From the NCBI GenBank assembly GCA_963932145.1, contig OZ010595.1:93136117-93200116 (forward strand): a DNA stretch of 64,000 bases, read 5' to 3'. Shown here one piece after another: positions 10,380-22,099 of the stretch; positions within the stretch are counted from its first letter, which is position 1, and every line of letters starts with the position of its first letter. The position numbers were made by a program, and so were the translations under genes. The notes beneath the pieces are model-generated. The model had not been told where the DNA came from. It did not search any database and saw only the letters and a list, made by a program, of their open reading frames with translations. Source of the DNA: Acanthosepion lycidas (Eukaryota > Mollusca > Cephalopoda > Sepiida > Sepiidae).

Positions 10380-10930
10380 AAGCCAATCCAGTTTCTACAA
10401 TCTTTTATATTTTCTGAAAATCTTTCGTTTTATAAAAGATTCAAATCTTAGCATATGACCTCATGACATGAAATTTTATCTCATGATAAAAACAATTTCC
10501 AGCATCTTTTGCTCTTTTGTAAATCACGTGGATGAAGTTTATCATGTCAGGTTGTTACATCCATTCACAATAATATCTCGGACTCCGATCACATTTTTTT
10601 CTGCAATACTTGATCATGTTTGCTGTTTCATATTTCAATAAGGAATCAATTTTGAATTCTTATTATAGATTATGATGTCTCTAAGAATCATATTCATTAT
10701 CTGAGAGATTTTTCATCAACAGCATTTAGCTTGCTCAATTTACACAGTTTTTCAAACAATCACTGCTACTTACCATTGACTTTTATCAAGCAACATTCAT
10801 ACCATTGCATGCATACTTATATACTTATGCATAGAGATAAAAACACAATATACGTGCATATATGTGTGGGGTCAGGATATAGACAAAATTATCCAAAACA
10901 AAAGTGAACATGATGAGACAAAGTGGGAAA
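10380..10930. other. No gene seen
   Basis: Moderately AT-rich unique sequence. No motif recognised. Confidence 0.6.
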
Positions 10931-10942
10931 TTTTTTATCAAA

Positions 10943-10989
10943 GACATGTTTTGCCAGAGAAAACTTAAGTTCTCTTTGGCATCATCAAT
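10943..10989 (-). ncRNA. Hammerhead-like motif with long stem II
   Basis: Minus strand: TTGATGA (C3 changed), extra T, then a 14-position stem II starting GCCAAAGAGAA with 13 pairs by eye. AAAA stands in place of GAAA, followed by ACATGTC giving a GUC cleavage triplet. Two core substitutions make activity unlikely. The strong stem II is unusual among the copies here. Confidence 0.4.
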
Positions 10990-11211
10990 TTGAATAAAAG
11001 AAACACAAAATGTTAGAAGAGTATCCTGGGATCCCTGAGGATAAGTTGATTGTCAAAAATCACATTAATTACACTATCAGTTTCTGAGTTAAGACTTGAG
11101 TCTGTATATCTATTTTATCTGTATCTGTAGCAGAGATATTTGGTATTGTAGAATTTTAAATCAGGAACTTTTCATTATTTTTTTAAACACATACATACAC
11201 ACAACTATGTG

Positions 11212-11243
<32 letters not shown>

Positions 11244-11247
<4 letters not shown>

Positions 11248-11322
11248 GTTGGTGCAAAACTAATGTCGTTTTCTCACATATGTTACTATGTGAGGAAACG
11301 ACATTATTTATGCACCAACCTT
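11244..11322 (+). mobile_element. MADE1-like palindromic MITE
   Basis: 79-bp near-palindrome: TTAGGTTGGTGCAAAACTAA at the left and CATTATTTATGCACCAACC at the right. The arms pair almost fully around ACATATGTTACTATGT. The transcript would be a pre-miRNA-like hairpin. Embedded in (AT)n, so TA target duplication cannot be judged. Confidence 0.8.
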
Positions 11323-12300
11323 ATATATATATATAAGTAGGCAACAGCAAACAGTATTGAGCACACTTGTAGTATATAATGTATATATATAATGTATAAG
11401 TAGTCAATGTATATATATATAATGTATAAGTAGTCAACAGCAAACAGTATTGAGCACACTTGCATATAAATATAGTATACCTTAAAAATATATGTTAATT
11501 ATATATATATATACATATAAGTTAACCAGCATATATACAGTTGTGGACAGAATTATTCACCTACCTTACATAATTACAAATAAAGCTGTAACACCTCAAA
11601 TTTTTATTGAAACATCATGCAGTTTTTTGCAAATGATGAAATAATAGATTTGCAAGAATCTGCAGTGATGTCTACAACAAAATTTTTATTTTAATGTCAA
11701 ACACTTAATAGAAAAAGCAACAAAACACATTTAACATCGTACAAAATAATTGACCCTCTCACCTCAATAATCACTTGTGTAACATTTATTCTTGATTCTT
11801 GCTATAATGAGAAAGGTTTATTCTCCTATTTGTATTTCCCCCATTATGAGCATTATTATATCTGTGATATAATAACACTGTCATCCACGGAAGGAACAGA
11901 ATGGCTGAAAGGAAAAGGAATGACAAACATTCTTTGTTCTCATGGAGAACTTTATACGAGTAAGACATACACAAAACTGTATACATATATTCACATGTGT
12001 CCCAAATGAAGAATAATTTATCACATATACCTACACAGCAAAGCAGAGTGTAAGGAAACAAAAATGAAGAGTGTTACATATAATCTTGAGATACTCCTGT
12101 ACTTGGAGAAGCCTCTTTTAAAGCTCCAGATTCATCTATGTCCCAGTCAAGGACATATTTCATGAATGGGAAACAGCAAACCTTAGATCTTTTTTTAAAT
12201 TGAGGACAGCAAGCTGGAGTTTCATCCAATAACTTGGAAAGATATATTCCCAAAGGGAAAGAGGGAAATGGCTCAAGTAGCTAAGTGACAAGTTTTATAT
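11323..12300. other. No gene seen
   Basis: Short duplicated pieces containing CAACAGCAAACAGTATTGAG occur at about 11341 and 11426, with the dispersed ATTGAGCAC..ATAAATATAG motif. The rest shows no recognisable domain; a 91-codon minus frame at 11786-12061 has no family resemblance. Confidence 0.5.
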
Positions 12301-12307
12301 TTATATT

Positions 12308-12332
12308 AATCATATATATATATATATATATA

Positions 12333-12401
<69 letters not shown>

Positions 12402-12412
12402 GTGTGTGTGTG

Positions 12413-12463
<51 letters not shown>

Positions 12464-12466
12464 TTC
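12308..12466. repeat. Compound (AT)n-(GT)n array
   Basis: Three AT blocks separated by ATAC and a TGTGTGTG run, about 160 bp in total. Confidence 0.95.
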
Positions 12467-12655
12467 AGTAAAGGTGCAATTAATTTATAAATTCATGAAT
12501 CCTTCATACAAAAAACAAACACAGAGGTTAATGATTTAATTGGCGAGAATCCATCGTTGTTAACAATTCAAATAAGATACATAAACCCCAAACCTGTACA
12601 TGAATGATATGATTCTTGTTTACAAATTTCAGTTGCATAAGGTCTTTTTATTTTC

Positions 12656-12694
12656 ACAAGCTTTCGTCTGTTCCTACAGACATCCTCAGGTATG
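12656..12694 (-). ncRNA. Hammerhead-ribozyme-like motif
   Basis: Minus strand: CTGAGGA, extra T, stem II GTCTG/CAGAC (five pairs, loop TAGGAA), GAAA, a two-pair stem III AG/CU with no loop, U, then GTG pairing with the upstream CAT/CAC side as a short stem I. All catalytic-core letters are present. Typical of the minimal PLE type. Confidence 0.5.
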
Positions 12695-12897
12695 GAAATA
12701 GATTTTGTTCTTGTTTTTACTCTCAGTAATAAGAGGACAACGAAAATAGAGATATAATCCCAAAAAATGCTATGAGAAATGTGATTGTTTTGGAATGTGC
12801 AGTCGTAACGCTGAGTTTGAATTCAAATTTTAAGGTTGTGTGTTTTTGTACAAATATAGCGATTGTGTTAGTTTTTTGTATGAATGATTCATGAATT

Positions 12898-12899
<2 letters not shown>

Positions 12900-12966
<67 letters not shown>

Positions 12967-12971
12967 GCATA

Positions 12972-13014
<43 letters not shown>

Positions 13015-13124
13015 GTATATATATATATGTGTGTGTTTATATATATATATGTATTTATATATACATATATATATGTATTTATATATACATATATATATAT
13101 GTGTTTATATATATATGTATATGT

Positions 13125-13160
<36 letters not shown>

Positions 13161-13161
13161 T

Positions 13162-13221
<60 letters not shown>

Positions 13222-13225
13222 CACA
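12900..13225. repeat. Compound (AT)n/(GT)n array
   Basis: About 325 bp of AT runs broken by TGTGTG and TTTATAT tracts. It yields long Tyr-Ile repeat frames in several registers, which are not genes. Confidence 0.95.
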
Positions 13226-13249
13226 CACTCAAATACTGCATTCAGAGTC

Positions 13250-13450
13250 ACAATTATTTCTGCTGAATAGCCCCATAGAATAATCTTAAACATAACTGCC
13301 CACCCAATAACAACAGAGATACAAATAATGTACCACTGACCAACATATATAAATAGTTCAGTCAAAACACAACACACTTTTTGATGATTGCATTTAAGAA
13401 TGAAACAGATTATTGTCGCTGGTTGTTTGCCTCAATGTTCACCTTTATAT
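13250..13450 (+). repeat. Class B repeat with hammerhead-like motif
   Basis: Resembles 41700-41940: CCCACCCAATAA, a GTACCACTGACCAACATATA head, TATATAAATAG, then at 13380-13420 TTTGATGA, T, TGCATTTAAGAAT, GAAAC, AGATTATTGTC. The terminal GTC would be the cleavage triplet. The C of CTGA is changed here. Confidence 0.5.
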
Positions 13451-13467
13451 TTAAATATATTTGTTTA

Positions 13468-13486
<19 letters not shown>

Positions 13487-13518
<32 letters not shown>
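13487..13518. repeat. (CT)n/(AT)n microsatellite
   Basis: A CT run from about 13469 passing into an AT run. Confidence 0.9.
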
Positions 13519-13520
<2 letters not shown>

Positions 13521-14069
13521 AAGTAAGATGTGAATGCTTGTAACATTTAAAAGAGGGCTCAATAGAAAGTAGAGCAATATTCTTTATTTTAGGATGTTAC
13601 ATCAACATGTGAAAAAATGTCCACAAATGTTCACTAGGCAAAACAAATCCAAACTTCCCATCTCGATCTCCAATAAGCCACTCACTGTCCAAAATGGAAA
13701 ACAAACTCCTGTTAAATGAGTGAACCATGTTTTTATGCACCTGACCCAGCCAGGACTCAGCCAATGAGTGCCCAGAACCAGCAAAAAAAAATAGCTAGAA
13801 GCAACACCACCACATCCATCAACCCAATGTGCTGACCGATTCACCATCCGACCAAAGCTTGTCAATTCGCAATCTCCACACTTCTTTGCAAAACATATAT
13901 GCAACTCTGACCCTTTTGGGTCACCGAGGTAAGTCACTGCTACAGATGTGAATCAACGCAACTCAACAGGTGTTAGTAAGTAACTGGTCTAGTTATTTAC
14001 TAACACCTGATAAGATGCATTAATTTGCATCAAACATGATATGTTGTTGATGCAATAAAATAAAGTGTA
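13519..14069. other. Unclassified sequence with a small inverted repeat
   Basis: At 13967-14009 the arms CAGGTGTTAGTAAGTAA and TTATTTACTAACACCTG pair with one mismatch around a nine-base loop. Just after it, ACCTGATAAGATGCATTAAT followed by TTGCATC gives another hammerhead-like outline with a six-pair stem II but no GAAA. A 111-codon minus frame at 13602-13937 lacks any recognisable domain. Confidence 0.5.
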
Positions 14070-14317
14070 TATATATATATATATATCCAAGTATATGATA
14101 GGTGTATACGGAATAAATCCCAATAACCAACAATTACTATTCTTAAAAGAGTGCTCAATACAGAGTAGAGCGAATATAATTATTTAATTAAAAATTGTAA
14201 CATAAATATCTATGCTATAATTTTTAAATAAATAATTATATATATATATATATATATATCATCAAGCAGTCTGAGTCATTGGTGTGTTTATTCAAAAATA
14301 AATATGTAAAAATTCAC

Positions 14318-14454
14318 ATTCTTTGCCGGGAGCTGTTAGCTTGGGAGAAAAATCTCTGACTGATGCCAAATCAGTCGGGTTTCGATCCTGGCTTGAGGTA
14401 ATTGATATCTAGTCACACTGATGAACTGTGATACAGTGAAACACTCTGTGGATG

Positions 14455-14458
<4 letters not shown>
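14318..14458 (+). repeat. tRNA-derived SINE (family 2), plus strand
   Basis: tRNA-like head: GAGCTGTTAGCTTGGGAG (A box), CTGACTGATGCCAAATCAG (anticodon-arm region), GGGTTTCGATCCTGG (B box). The short body ends in CACTCTGTGGATGACAATAT and passes straight into an (AT)n array. The copies at 24797 and 29533 show the same 3' junction. Confidence 0.7.

Positions 14459-14515
<57 letters not shown>
14459..14515. repeat. (AT)n microsatellite at SINE 3' end
   Basis: 57-bp AT run continuing the SINE tail. Further AT-rich partial duplications follow to about 14840: a TAGATTTATATATATCTTTA segment occurs at about 14555 and 14755. Confidence 0.95.
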
Positions 14516-14517
<2 letters not shown>

Positions 14518-14629
14518 TATATATACATATATATATCTATGTTTATATATATAATAGATTTATATATATCTTTAGATTTAAATAAATGTACTGTTGTTAA
14601 GTACTAAGCATATATAGTATATACATTTG

Positions 14630-14667
<38 letters not shown>

Positions 14668-14720
14668 CATATATGTCTATATATATATATATATGTTTTT
14701 ATATATACATATATATCTAT

Positions 14721-14756
<36 letters not shown>

Positions 14757-14996
14757 GATTTATATATATCTTTAGATTTAAATAAATGTAGAGTTGTTAT
14801 GTACTAAACATAATATAGTATATATATATATATATATAAATAGAAAATATTGGAATTTATATGTACAGACTGCCTGATATAAAGAGATTGGGATATATAT
14901 ACACTAATAATTTCATATCTACATCTTAAATGTATCATATATAAAAGTATAAAATAATGCAGTATACATATATTCATATAAGAGCATAAAAATACC

Positions 14997-15029
<33 letters not shown>

Positions 15030-15032
<3 letters not shown>

Positions 15033-15960
15033 CTAAGGATTACTGTCTTTAAAAGAACATTGCATGATCATAGTAATATTTATTCCATTAACGATTCCTC
15101 TCTTCAAGAAGGTCTTACGAGGACAATGGGGAAAAATGTTCTGTGTTAAGTAGCACCTTAAAAATCTAAAGGGATTTTCCCTGAGAAGACTATGCTAATA
15201 ATGCAAAAAGCCTCCGATTGCTGACTGCCAAAGACCTCATTATCATCACCTAGGAAATGATCAAGAGCTTCTCTTACTGCTTGCACAATTCTTCAAAGTG
15301 AAAAATCCCCTTTGAAAAAAAAATATTGTAAAAGCTTCATGCTGTGGTAGCTGCCGCCAAAATCGGTGAGTTTCTCTTTCTTTTTCGAAATCTTTTAGAT
15401 AAGATGAGAAACTCTTGAGAAAGACATGCAGAGGTAACTTAAACCATTCTTTTGAGGCATCGGCAATGTGATGAAGTGTCTTGTCAAGTGAATGAGAGTT
15501 TGGAAGAAAGAAACTAAAAGACTTAAAAGAATAATAGAAGAGTCATATTTCCTGACACTTGTTGGAAATTGGTGGGGAGGAGTTAAAGATAGTTATAAAT
15601 TTTATTTGAATTTTATACGGTTTTTCAAAAAACAATTCTTCAAAACATATCAAACACTCATCAAAATGCATAAAACATGCCTGAAAGTGCACCAGGCATT
15701 ACTGAAAAGGCATAAAACATTTCTCAACACTCCTTAAAAGCATAAAGCATTTTTTTAAAATTCATAAAATATTAATTAAAATTCATATAATATTTCTCAA
15801 AGGACATTCCTTAAAAAAACATCAAACGTTCTACACAAGGCATAAGAAATTCTTCAAATTGTATAAGAAATTCTTAAAAATCATTAAAGATTCCTTAAAA
15901 AGATATTGCTAAATTTTGAATAGGCCAGAATTTTTTTGAATATGAAACTAAAAATATGAG
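15030..15960. other. Decayed tandem-repeat-like tract, no gene
   Basis: From about 15620 to 15900, variants of CATAAAACATTTCTCAA and AAGAAATTCTTAAAAA recur irregularly, suggesting an old degenerate tandem array. The 81-codon frame at 15492-15737 derives from it. The earlier part holds nothing recognisable. Confidence 0.4.
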
Positions 15961-15984
15961 GTGATTTTACTGATTCTTTTTTGT

Positions 15985-16200
15985 GTCTCAATTTCTGGGA
16001 TGAAGTGTTGTCATTTGAACCATTGCCCTCATCTTTGTTGCTATCACAATGTTTGGGCTTCTGGGGCCACTGGCCTTCTTGAGGTGTCTCGTATTACAGA
16101 TTTAAACTCAGTGGAACTCAGGATGAGCTATAACTTAGCTGTACTAAATTAGAACAAGACGGGATATACCTGACAAATCAATGACATGTTACCCACAGAT
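15985..16200 (-). repeat. One arm of a class C foldback repeat
   Basis: CATTGCCCTCATCTTTGTTG matches the arm of the foldbacks at 62597 and 3558. GGCCTTCTTGAGGTGTC matches the class C hammerhead region on the minus strand. The opposite arm was not found. Confidence 0.4.
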
Positions 16201-16449
16201 TAAATATAAGGGGTTTACTTTCCCTCAAGAATATCTGAATTGACAGACATCTTAAGATGGCTGGAGAGTACAATGGCTGAAAAGCTGTTTCTAATTCTTT
16301 AACAAAACAAAAGAAAAAATCTTGATGTAAATTCACAAACAAATGTGACAAGTATAATTATAATTTTAACTCTGCAATCAATCAAGAACAACATCAAACA
16401 TTTCAATTAAAACTAAATTTAAGTCAATAAATATCTTTAACCAAATGTT

Positions 16450-17190
16450 TACATATCTTCATTTATGTACCATGTCCCTTCAGGATATAGGTGATCATGG
16501 CTCTCCATTTCTTCCTGTCCCTTGTAGCTCTCAATAAACTTTGTCTTTTTGTTATTTCTCCTAGACCCTGTTCTGCCATCAAACTTGCTTAAACTCATTA
16601 AGTATGTCATGCATTACTTTTCCTCTTTCCCTCTATCCACCCTGTAAGTATCAGATTTTCCAAACCCTTCTTTCTCATTGTGTGTCCCAGAAATTTCAGC
16701 TGGCTTTTCTTGATGTTAAGTATGTGTATCTTTTTGTTTGAATCCTCTCCAAAACTTCATTATTGCTCACATGCTTGGTCCATGGTATCCTTAGCATCCT
16801 TCTGTAGAACCGCACCTCTGTTGCCTTGAATCTCTTCTTCATCTTTGAGGAAACCATCCAACATTCAGTGCCGTAAAGTAGGGCAGATATCATATTAGCA
16901 GTTCAGTACTCTTTTCTTTGTTACCAACAAAACTCTCCTGTCCTGTAATACACTGTGTAGCTTTTGGAATGTGTCTTTGGTTATCCCAATACATCTTTGG
17001 ATCTCAGTCTTGCACTTACCATCCTCTGTTAGAACACTTTCTAGATAGTTAAATTTCAAAACCTGCTTGATTTTTCTCTTCCCGAGCAGTAAATCGCATT
17101 TTCGGCTCATCTTTTTAATGATGATCATGTATTCCGTCTTCTTGTAGTTTATGCTTTTTACCTTTTTCTCACTCTCCTTTGCGATTGTCT
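16450..17190 (-). pseudogene. LINE ORF2 C-terminal fragment (reverse transcriptase tail)
   Basis: The minus strand encodes KYLxSVLTEDGK-type and ALLYGTECWMVSSKMKKR segments, then FYRRMLRIPWTKHVSNNEVL. These are the conserved C-terminal region downstream of the RT palm in a LINE group common in molluscs and vertebrates. It is broken into at least two frames with internal stops. The last codons are near 16480, with little 3' UTR. It is 5'-truncated, as is usual for LINE insertions. A second fragment of the same group is at 55275-55520. Confidence 0.75.
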
Positions 17191-17404
17191 GTATATATTT
17201 TTAGCTAGGTAGATCCATGTATCTATGTTTGGATATACATAGGTATATTGCAAGTAAATAATGAAAAAAACATTTATTCTAAGCCAAAATATGTATTTTT
17301 CAACATAATCTACTTCCTTGTCAATGCACTTAATTCAGTGTTGAATAATATTCACATGAAATTTCAGGTCCAAATTCAGGTTCATAAACTTACTACAGAT
17401 CTAC

Positions 17405-17450
<46 letters not shown>

Positions 17451-17451
17451 C

Positions 17452-17544
17452 AGAGAGAGAGAGAATAAAGCAAAATTAAATCTTATCCTAGCCAATATTG
17501 AGTACTTTTATCCATAAATATGGCATACCATAAAAGTATATTTT

Positions 17545-17592
<48 letters not shown>

Positions 17593-17593
17593 G

Positions 17594-17651
<58 letters not shown>

Positions 17652-17736
17652 AGAATAAAGCAAAATTAAATCTTATCCTAGCCAATATTGACTACTTTTA
17701 TCCATAAATATGGCATACCATAAAACTATATTTTTA

Positions 17737-17738
<2 letters not shown>
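17452..17738 (+). repeat. Tandem duplication of about 187 bp including (AT)n
   Basis: The segment AGAATAAAGCAAAATTAAAT ... CATAAATATGGCATACC ... TTTTTACC occurs at about 17462-17549 and again at about 17650-17738, with about two differences. Each copy is followed by a long (AT)n run. It contains the dispersed motif ATTGAG(T/C)ACTTTTATCC. Confidence 0.85.
17551..17612. repeat. (AT)n microsatellite
   Basis: AT runs interrupted once by ATACATATGT, then GT and GA runs. Confidence 0.95.

Positions 17739-17801
<63 letters not shown>
17739..17801. repeat. (AT)n microsatellite
   Basis: Pure AT run of about 63 bp. Confidence 0.95.
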
Positions 17802-17808
<7 letters not shown>

Positions 17809-17889
17809 CAGACAATTTATATCATAATCTTTTATCAATTTTTCTTGTTGGGGCATTCATTTCTGTATTTTGGTGTTAAAGGCGTAATA

Positions 17890-18040
17890 GAAATGTCCAT
17901 AATTCTTGTTAGGTGCGAATGCTTTTGACTGGCTTCAGTCATTATCAAGAATAAAAGAAATTAAAGAGACTTTGAATTCAATTTTTTTTTTCCGATTCTT
18001 GATTCTGACTGAAGCCAATGAAATACTCAGAAGTCCAACA
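17890..18040. repeat. Imperfect inverted repeat
   Basis: GACTGGCTTCAGTCATTATC on the left is mirrored by TTCTGACTGAAGCCAATGA on the right, with looser pairing beyond. Loop of about 40 bases. Confidence 0.6.
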
Positions 18041-18156
18041 AGGACTAACAGGAACTGTATTCAATTCCTGTAGACCTTTAACTTACAGAAATTAATCCAT
18101 CAACAAGACAAATTGCTTAAAAGATATTATAGTCATAAGGTGTACATTAGATAGAG

Positions 18157-18159
<3 letters not shown>

Positions 18160-18213
<54 letters not shown>
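18160..18213. repeat. (AT)n microsatellite
   Basis: AT run with one ATAC interruption, at the 3' side of the class B repeat. Confidence 0.95.
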
Positions 18214-18214
<1 letters not shown>

Positions 18215-18370
18215 GAATATAAAAGTGAACATAGAAGTCAACACTTAGAGGTGACAGTCTGTTTCATGCTATATGCAATCATCAGGCCACATGTGCTGTT
18301 ATTTTTCTCGGCTATTTATATATATACGGGTCAGTGGTGCATTGTGGGTAGTCTATTATGGCGGTTATTT
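18214..18370 (-). repeat. Class B repeat with hammerhead-like motif
   Basis: On the minus strand: ACTACCCACAATGCACCACT, a TATATAAATA stretch, GGC, then CTGATGA (18251-18290), TTGCATATAGCAT, GAAAC, AGACTGTC. Stem II TGC/GCA and stem III ACAG/CTGT can form, and GUC is the classic cleavage triplet. The best-preserved core of class B. Confidence 0.6.
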
Positions 18371-18479
18371 TACCGGAAGTTGTTTATTTATTTATTTCGG
18401 TTAAATTATTTTGCTTGTTTTTATTTATTTTTTGTTTCTTATTTTATTTATTTATTTATTTATTTTTTTCAATGTCATC

Positions 18480-18870
18480 ACTTACTAAGTAGGCATCTCA
18501 CACTGTTTACTGACCTGAGATGGAACAAATACACTGAATCAATAGTTTCATCTACTGCAAGGAAAGATGGTGCAAGAAATTTTTCTCACCTGAATCCATC
18601 CTTCAAATCTATAAATCAACCATTCACCCTTGCATGGAATATTGCTGTCATATATGGTCTGAAGCCCCTGCTGTTCATCCTCGGGTCCTCGACAAAATCC
18701 AGAGACAGATATGCAATGTGGTTGCTCCCGATCTGGCATCTCATTTAATCTCCAGCTATTCAAATGTAACCATCATCTCCAGATGTCTCGATCTATTCCC
18801 TGTCCTTCTCTTGTCCTCTCCTCTGTCACACCTCTTTACTTTTGCTTCCATTTTCTGTAACCCTTTGCGT
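18480..18870 (+). pseudogene. LINE RT C-terminal fragment
   Basis: Spread over shifting frames: LTDLRWNKYTESI, RKDGARNFSHL, then MEYCCHIWSEAPAVHPRVLD and KIQRQICNVVAP, matching the conserved post-palm region (HPCMEYCSHIW..AP) of Jockey/CR1-like LINEs. Frame changes and loss of the rest show it is dead. It is followed by a phenylalanine-rich remnant and AT repeats. Confidence 0.65.
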
Positions 18871-19024
18871 GCTAGTAGTATTTCCGCCTTGCTTGGGGGG
18901 AAAAAATTTTTTAAATATGTAAAAAGTATGTTATATTTATGAGTAAAAGTGCTCAATATCAGAGATAGAGCTTATTCAAATACAAAAGTTTCTGTCACTG
19001 CTTGGTGTGGACCTTAGTGCCCTC

Positions 19025-19028
<4 letters not shown>

Positions 19029-19074
<46 letters not shown>
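19029..19074. repeat. (AT)n microsatellite
   Basis: Pure AT run of about 46 bp. Confidence 0.95.
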
Positions 19075-19076
<2 letters not shown>

Positions 19077-19079
19077 TGG

Positions 19080-19940
19080 GTATGATAAAAAACATACATA
19101 TTCACACATATACTTGCACGTATATATATATTTTTTTTTCTCAAGTATTATAAAAACAGTGCTCAATATTATATAACAGAGCTATTAATTATATATTAGT
19201 AAATATACATAATATTCAACATCAATAGCATGACTGGGAGTTTTATGCAAACATGCAATCTTCAGATGCAAAATACAGTCTAACAATCAGAGCATTATGA
19301 AATCCACATTCTTGTAGTGACGATTTAAAATTTTCTGTTAAGACTTTTTTTATTTTATTATTGCTGCCTATAATATTTAAATTAATTATTTATAATTTAT
19401 ATTGTTCCAATTCTTAAGTTCGAAAGATAAAGAATTAAAAATTAATAATTATTTTAGATAATTAAAAAAAAATATGTAAATACATTATGTATCAAGGGGA
19501 ATAACTCTTTGTTTCATAGAATGTCGTTATAACATATTTAAAGTAATGTCTTATGGAATAAACTTAGCACTCATGATGATAATATAATAATAGATTAAGA
19601 CTATACATCTAATATGTTTGGAATCTAGCCTCATACTTACAAAAGTGAAATTTATATATATATACACATTATAAATTAATTGAATATGATAATATGGAAT
19701 TATATGTGTATAGATATATATATAAAAAAATGTTATTAATGATGGGTTCTATGATTATTTATAGGGGTTAGATATTATATTAATATTTGTAAAATCTATT
19801 TTCAAATCTATTTTAATCAGGGTCAATATGTTTGAGCAGATGTTTGGTCTTAGGGATACATGTGGCGATCAATTCGCTTCTTGTGTTCAGCAAGTTAGGG
19901 TTATTTAAATGTTTTAATATAATAAGTTTCTCCAATAAAC
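19080..19940. other. No gene seen
   Basis: AT-rich. Contains the GTGCTCAATATTATATAACAG variant of a dispersed motif near 19160. Nothing else recognised. Confidence 0.5.
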
Positions 19941-19944
19941 ACAA

Positions 19945-20396
19945 GTTACTAAACCATACAATGAAAAGGAAGACAGAAAAAACTACAGCCAAATCAAAAA
20001 TGAGGCATTAGCAATAAAATTTGTCATGAAAAAATTTCAAAAATGTATACATAGAAGGAGTTTTCATTTACAGACAGACTACAGGCATCTATTATCAATT
20101 TTGGAAAAAAGAATTCCCATGCATACAGCAATTAGATTACAATGGTGTGGTATCATCTTATTAAATTATGATTTCAGGATGGAATACCAACCATCTAAAA
20201 ACTTAGGACCTGCAGATGGTTTACCAAGGATGATACAAAAAAACTGTTTGAGGACACTGTTTTTGCAGCATTAAAAAGTGAAATAAAAAGTAAAAATATA
20301 TTATGCAATGTAGTAGATAAACTACCAGTTACCCTGGAAGAAATAAAAGCAAAAGCAGTACAAGACATGTTTATTTTGAAAATAAAATAATGACTA

Positions 20397-20442
<46 letters not shown>

Positions 20443-21655
20443 GATTTTTAGAACACAATCCAGACATAAATGCTTACTTGCTCTGTGATGGAATACTGAT
20501 GTTTTTACTTAGCACATTGCAAAAGCAGATATTAAATGAATTTCATGGTGGACATCCAAGAATTTCAAGGATGAAATCTCTTATGAGAAGCTTTATATAC
20601 TGGACCAAAATGGATCAAGACATTGAAAAATTAGTAAAAGCCTGCAGATGTTGTGCTCTGGCAGCAAATTCACCTACCATGAAATTACAACTTTGTCCAA
20701 AGACAGATACTCCGTGATCAAGACTCCACATAGATTTCACAGGTTTAGTAACCGGATCATATTATCTTGTGGTAGTGGATAGCTTTATTAAGTGGTCTGA
20801 AATTTGTAAGTGCAAAACACCAATTTACAGTTACAGTCAATTTTATACATAAACTATTTGCAATGTATGGCATTAAGGATGCTTTAATCTTGGATAATGG
20901 TACACTATTCACTGCTTATGTATTTAAAGAATTTTACAAAATGTTCTTGATTGAACATATTACTACCTGCTGTATCACCCAAGGTTAAATGGACAAGCTG
21001 AATGATTTGTAGGTACTTTTAAGAGGGCTTTAAAAAAAAGCAAGTAATGAAAAAGTGAGTGAAGAAGCACTACAAAAATTCTTGGGAGTATACCAGTTAA
21101 CACCGAATACCAATACACCGACGGACATTCAGCAGCAGAATTGATGTTCACAAGAAAAATTAAATCAGTGTTCGACAAGTTGTTACCAGGTCAAAAAAGA
21201 ATAGGAATGGATAGCAAAAGGGACACAAAATTTTTCAAAATTGTCGAAAAAGTGTTTTTCAAAATAGATAAAAATGGAAATGAAATGTAGGAAGATGGCG
21301 TAATAAGGTCACAAATTTGAAAAATGATATATATGGTAAAAGGTAAAAAATAGGAACACAAAAGGCATTGGAATCGGTTAAAGAAAAGGTTTACTGAAGA
21401 AAGGCTCACAAGAAAGGAAGAACCTATGCAAGTACTGTGTGATATTATTGACATACCAACACCCAAAGAATTCATTGAAAGTACAAGTATAATTACCAGA
21501 AAAAGGAAATGTATGAAAAAACTAAAAGTTGACCCAACTGAAAGAAATACAAAGTTCAGTACCTTAGTGAACATGCCAGAAAGATTTGGGGGGAGTGTGT
21601 GAATACTAAGAAATAAAATAAAATATTTACTGGTGAAAAAATAAAAAAATCTCAA
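19945..21655 (+). mobile_element. Ty3/gypsy LTR-retrotransposon fossil (RNase H and integrase parts)
   Basis: The RNase H region (about 19945-20230) shows KNYSQIKNEALAIKF, TDYRHLL and the tail PADGLPR. The integrase zinc-binding region (about 20480-20720) shows FHGGHPRISRMKSL and KACRCCA, and core remnants follow to about 21160. The family assignment follows from the RNase H-integrase order. Broken by several interruptions and without LTRs that I could find, so it is old. A (TAGA)n run sits between the two parts. Confidence 0.7.
20401..20442. repeat. (TAGA)n microsatellite
   Basis: About ten perfect TAGA units, inside the gypsy fossil. Confidence 0.98.
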
Positions 21656-21872
21656 AAGGGGTCATGTTATGTAGTAAATAAGACACACTTGATAACACAA
21701 ATGAACTAGGCAAGATGTCTTAAATAAAGAATTCAAAGTTAATCAGTAGAAGTTTGTCAGAAAGAATTTCTAAGGATGTCATGCCATGTACCTAAGTGGG
21801 ACATAATATTATAACTACTAGGATTGAGTTATAACAACATGACAGTCTGTTCACATCTATTTTATGCATATA

Positions 21873-22077
21873 CACCGCATGTCAAATTATTATCAAGATA
21901 ACTTTTTTTCTAATATTTCAAAAACCATCAATTCAATTCACACAGCATTTTCACACAATATTGGCAACACTGACCTGCACAATCTCTGAAATTTTTGTAC
22001 CAATCTGCGCAATGTAAACAAACTGGCGCCATATTTGTTATCCACATGGTGATTTGAGCATGCCAAATTATTAGAAA
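21873..22077 (+). repeat. Left terminal inverted repeat of the Tc1-type transposon
   Basis: Begins CACCGCATGTCAAATTATTA and ends at the inner copy of that motif. It pairs with 23204-23408. Confidence 0.9.
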
Positions 22078-22099
22078 AGTGTGAGAATTTAGTGAAAAG

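Noticed and set aside
12884-13283. Several 110-130 codon frames encoding Tyr-Ile repeats
   Set aside because: They are translations of (AT)n/(GT)n microsatellite DNA in multiple registers; the same applies to the 230-250 codon frames at 32415-33178 and 40641-41399.
13602-13937. 111-codon minus-strand frame rich in Cys and Trp
   Set aside because: No family resemblance, no supporting signals, and repeat-like flanks; left as unclassified sequence.
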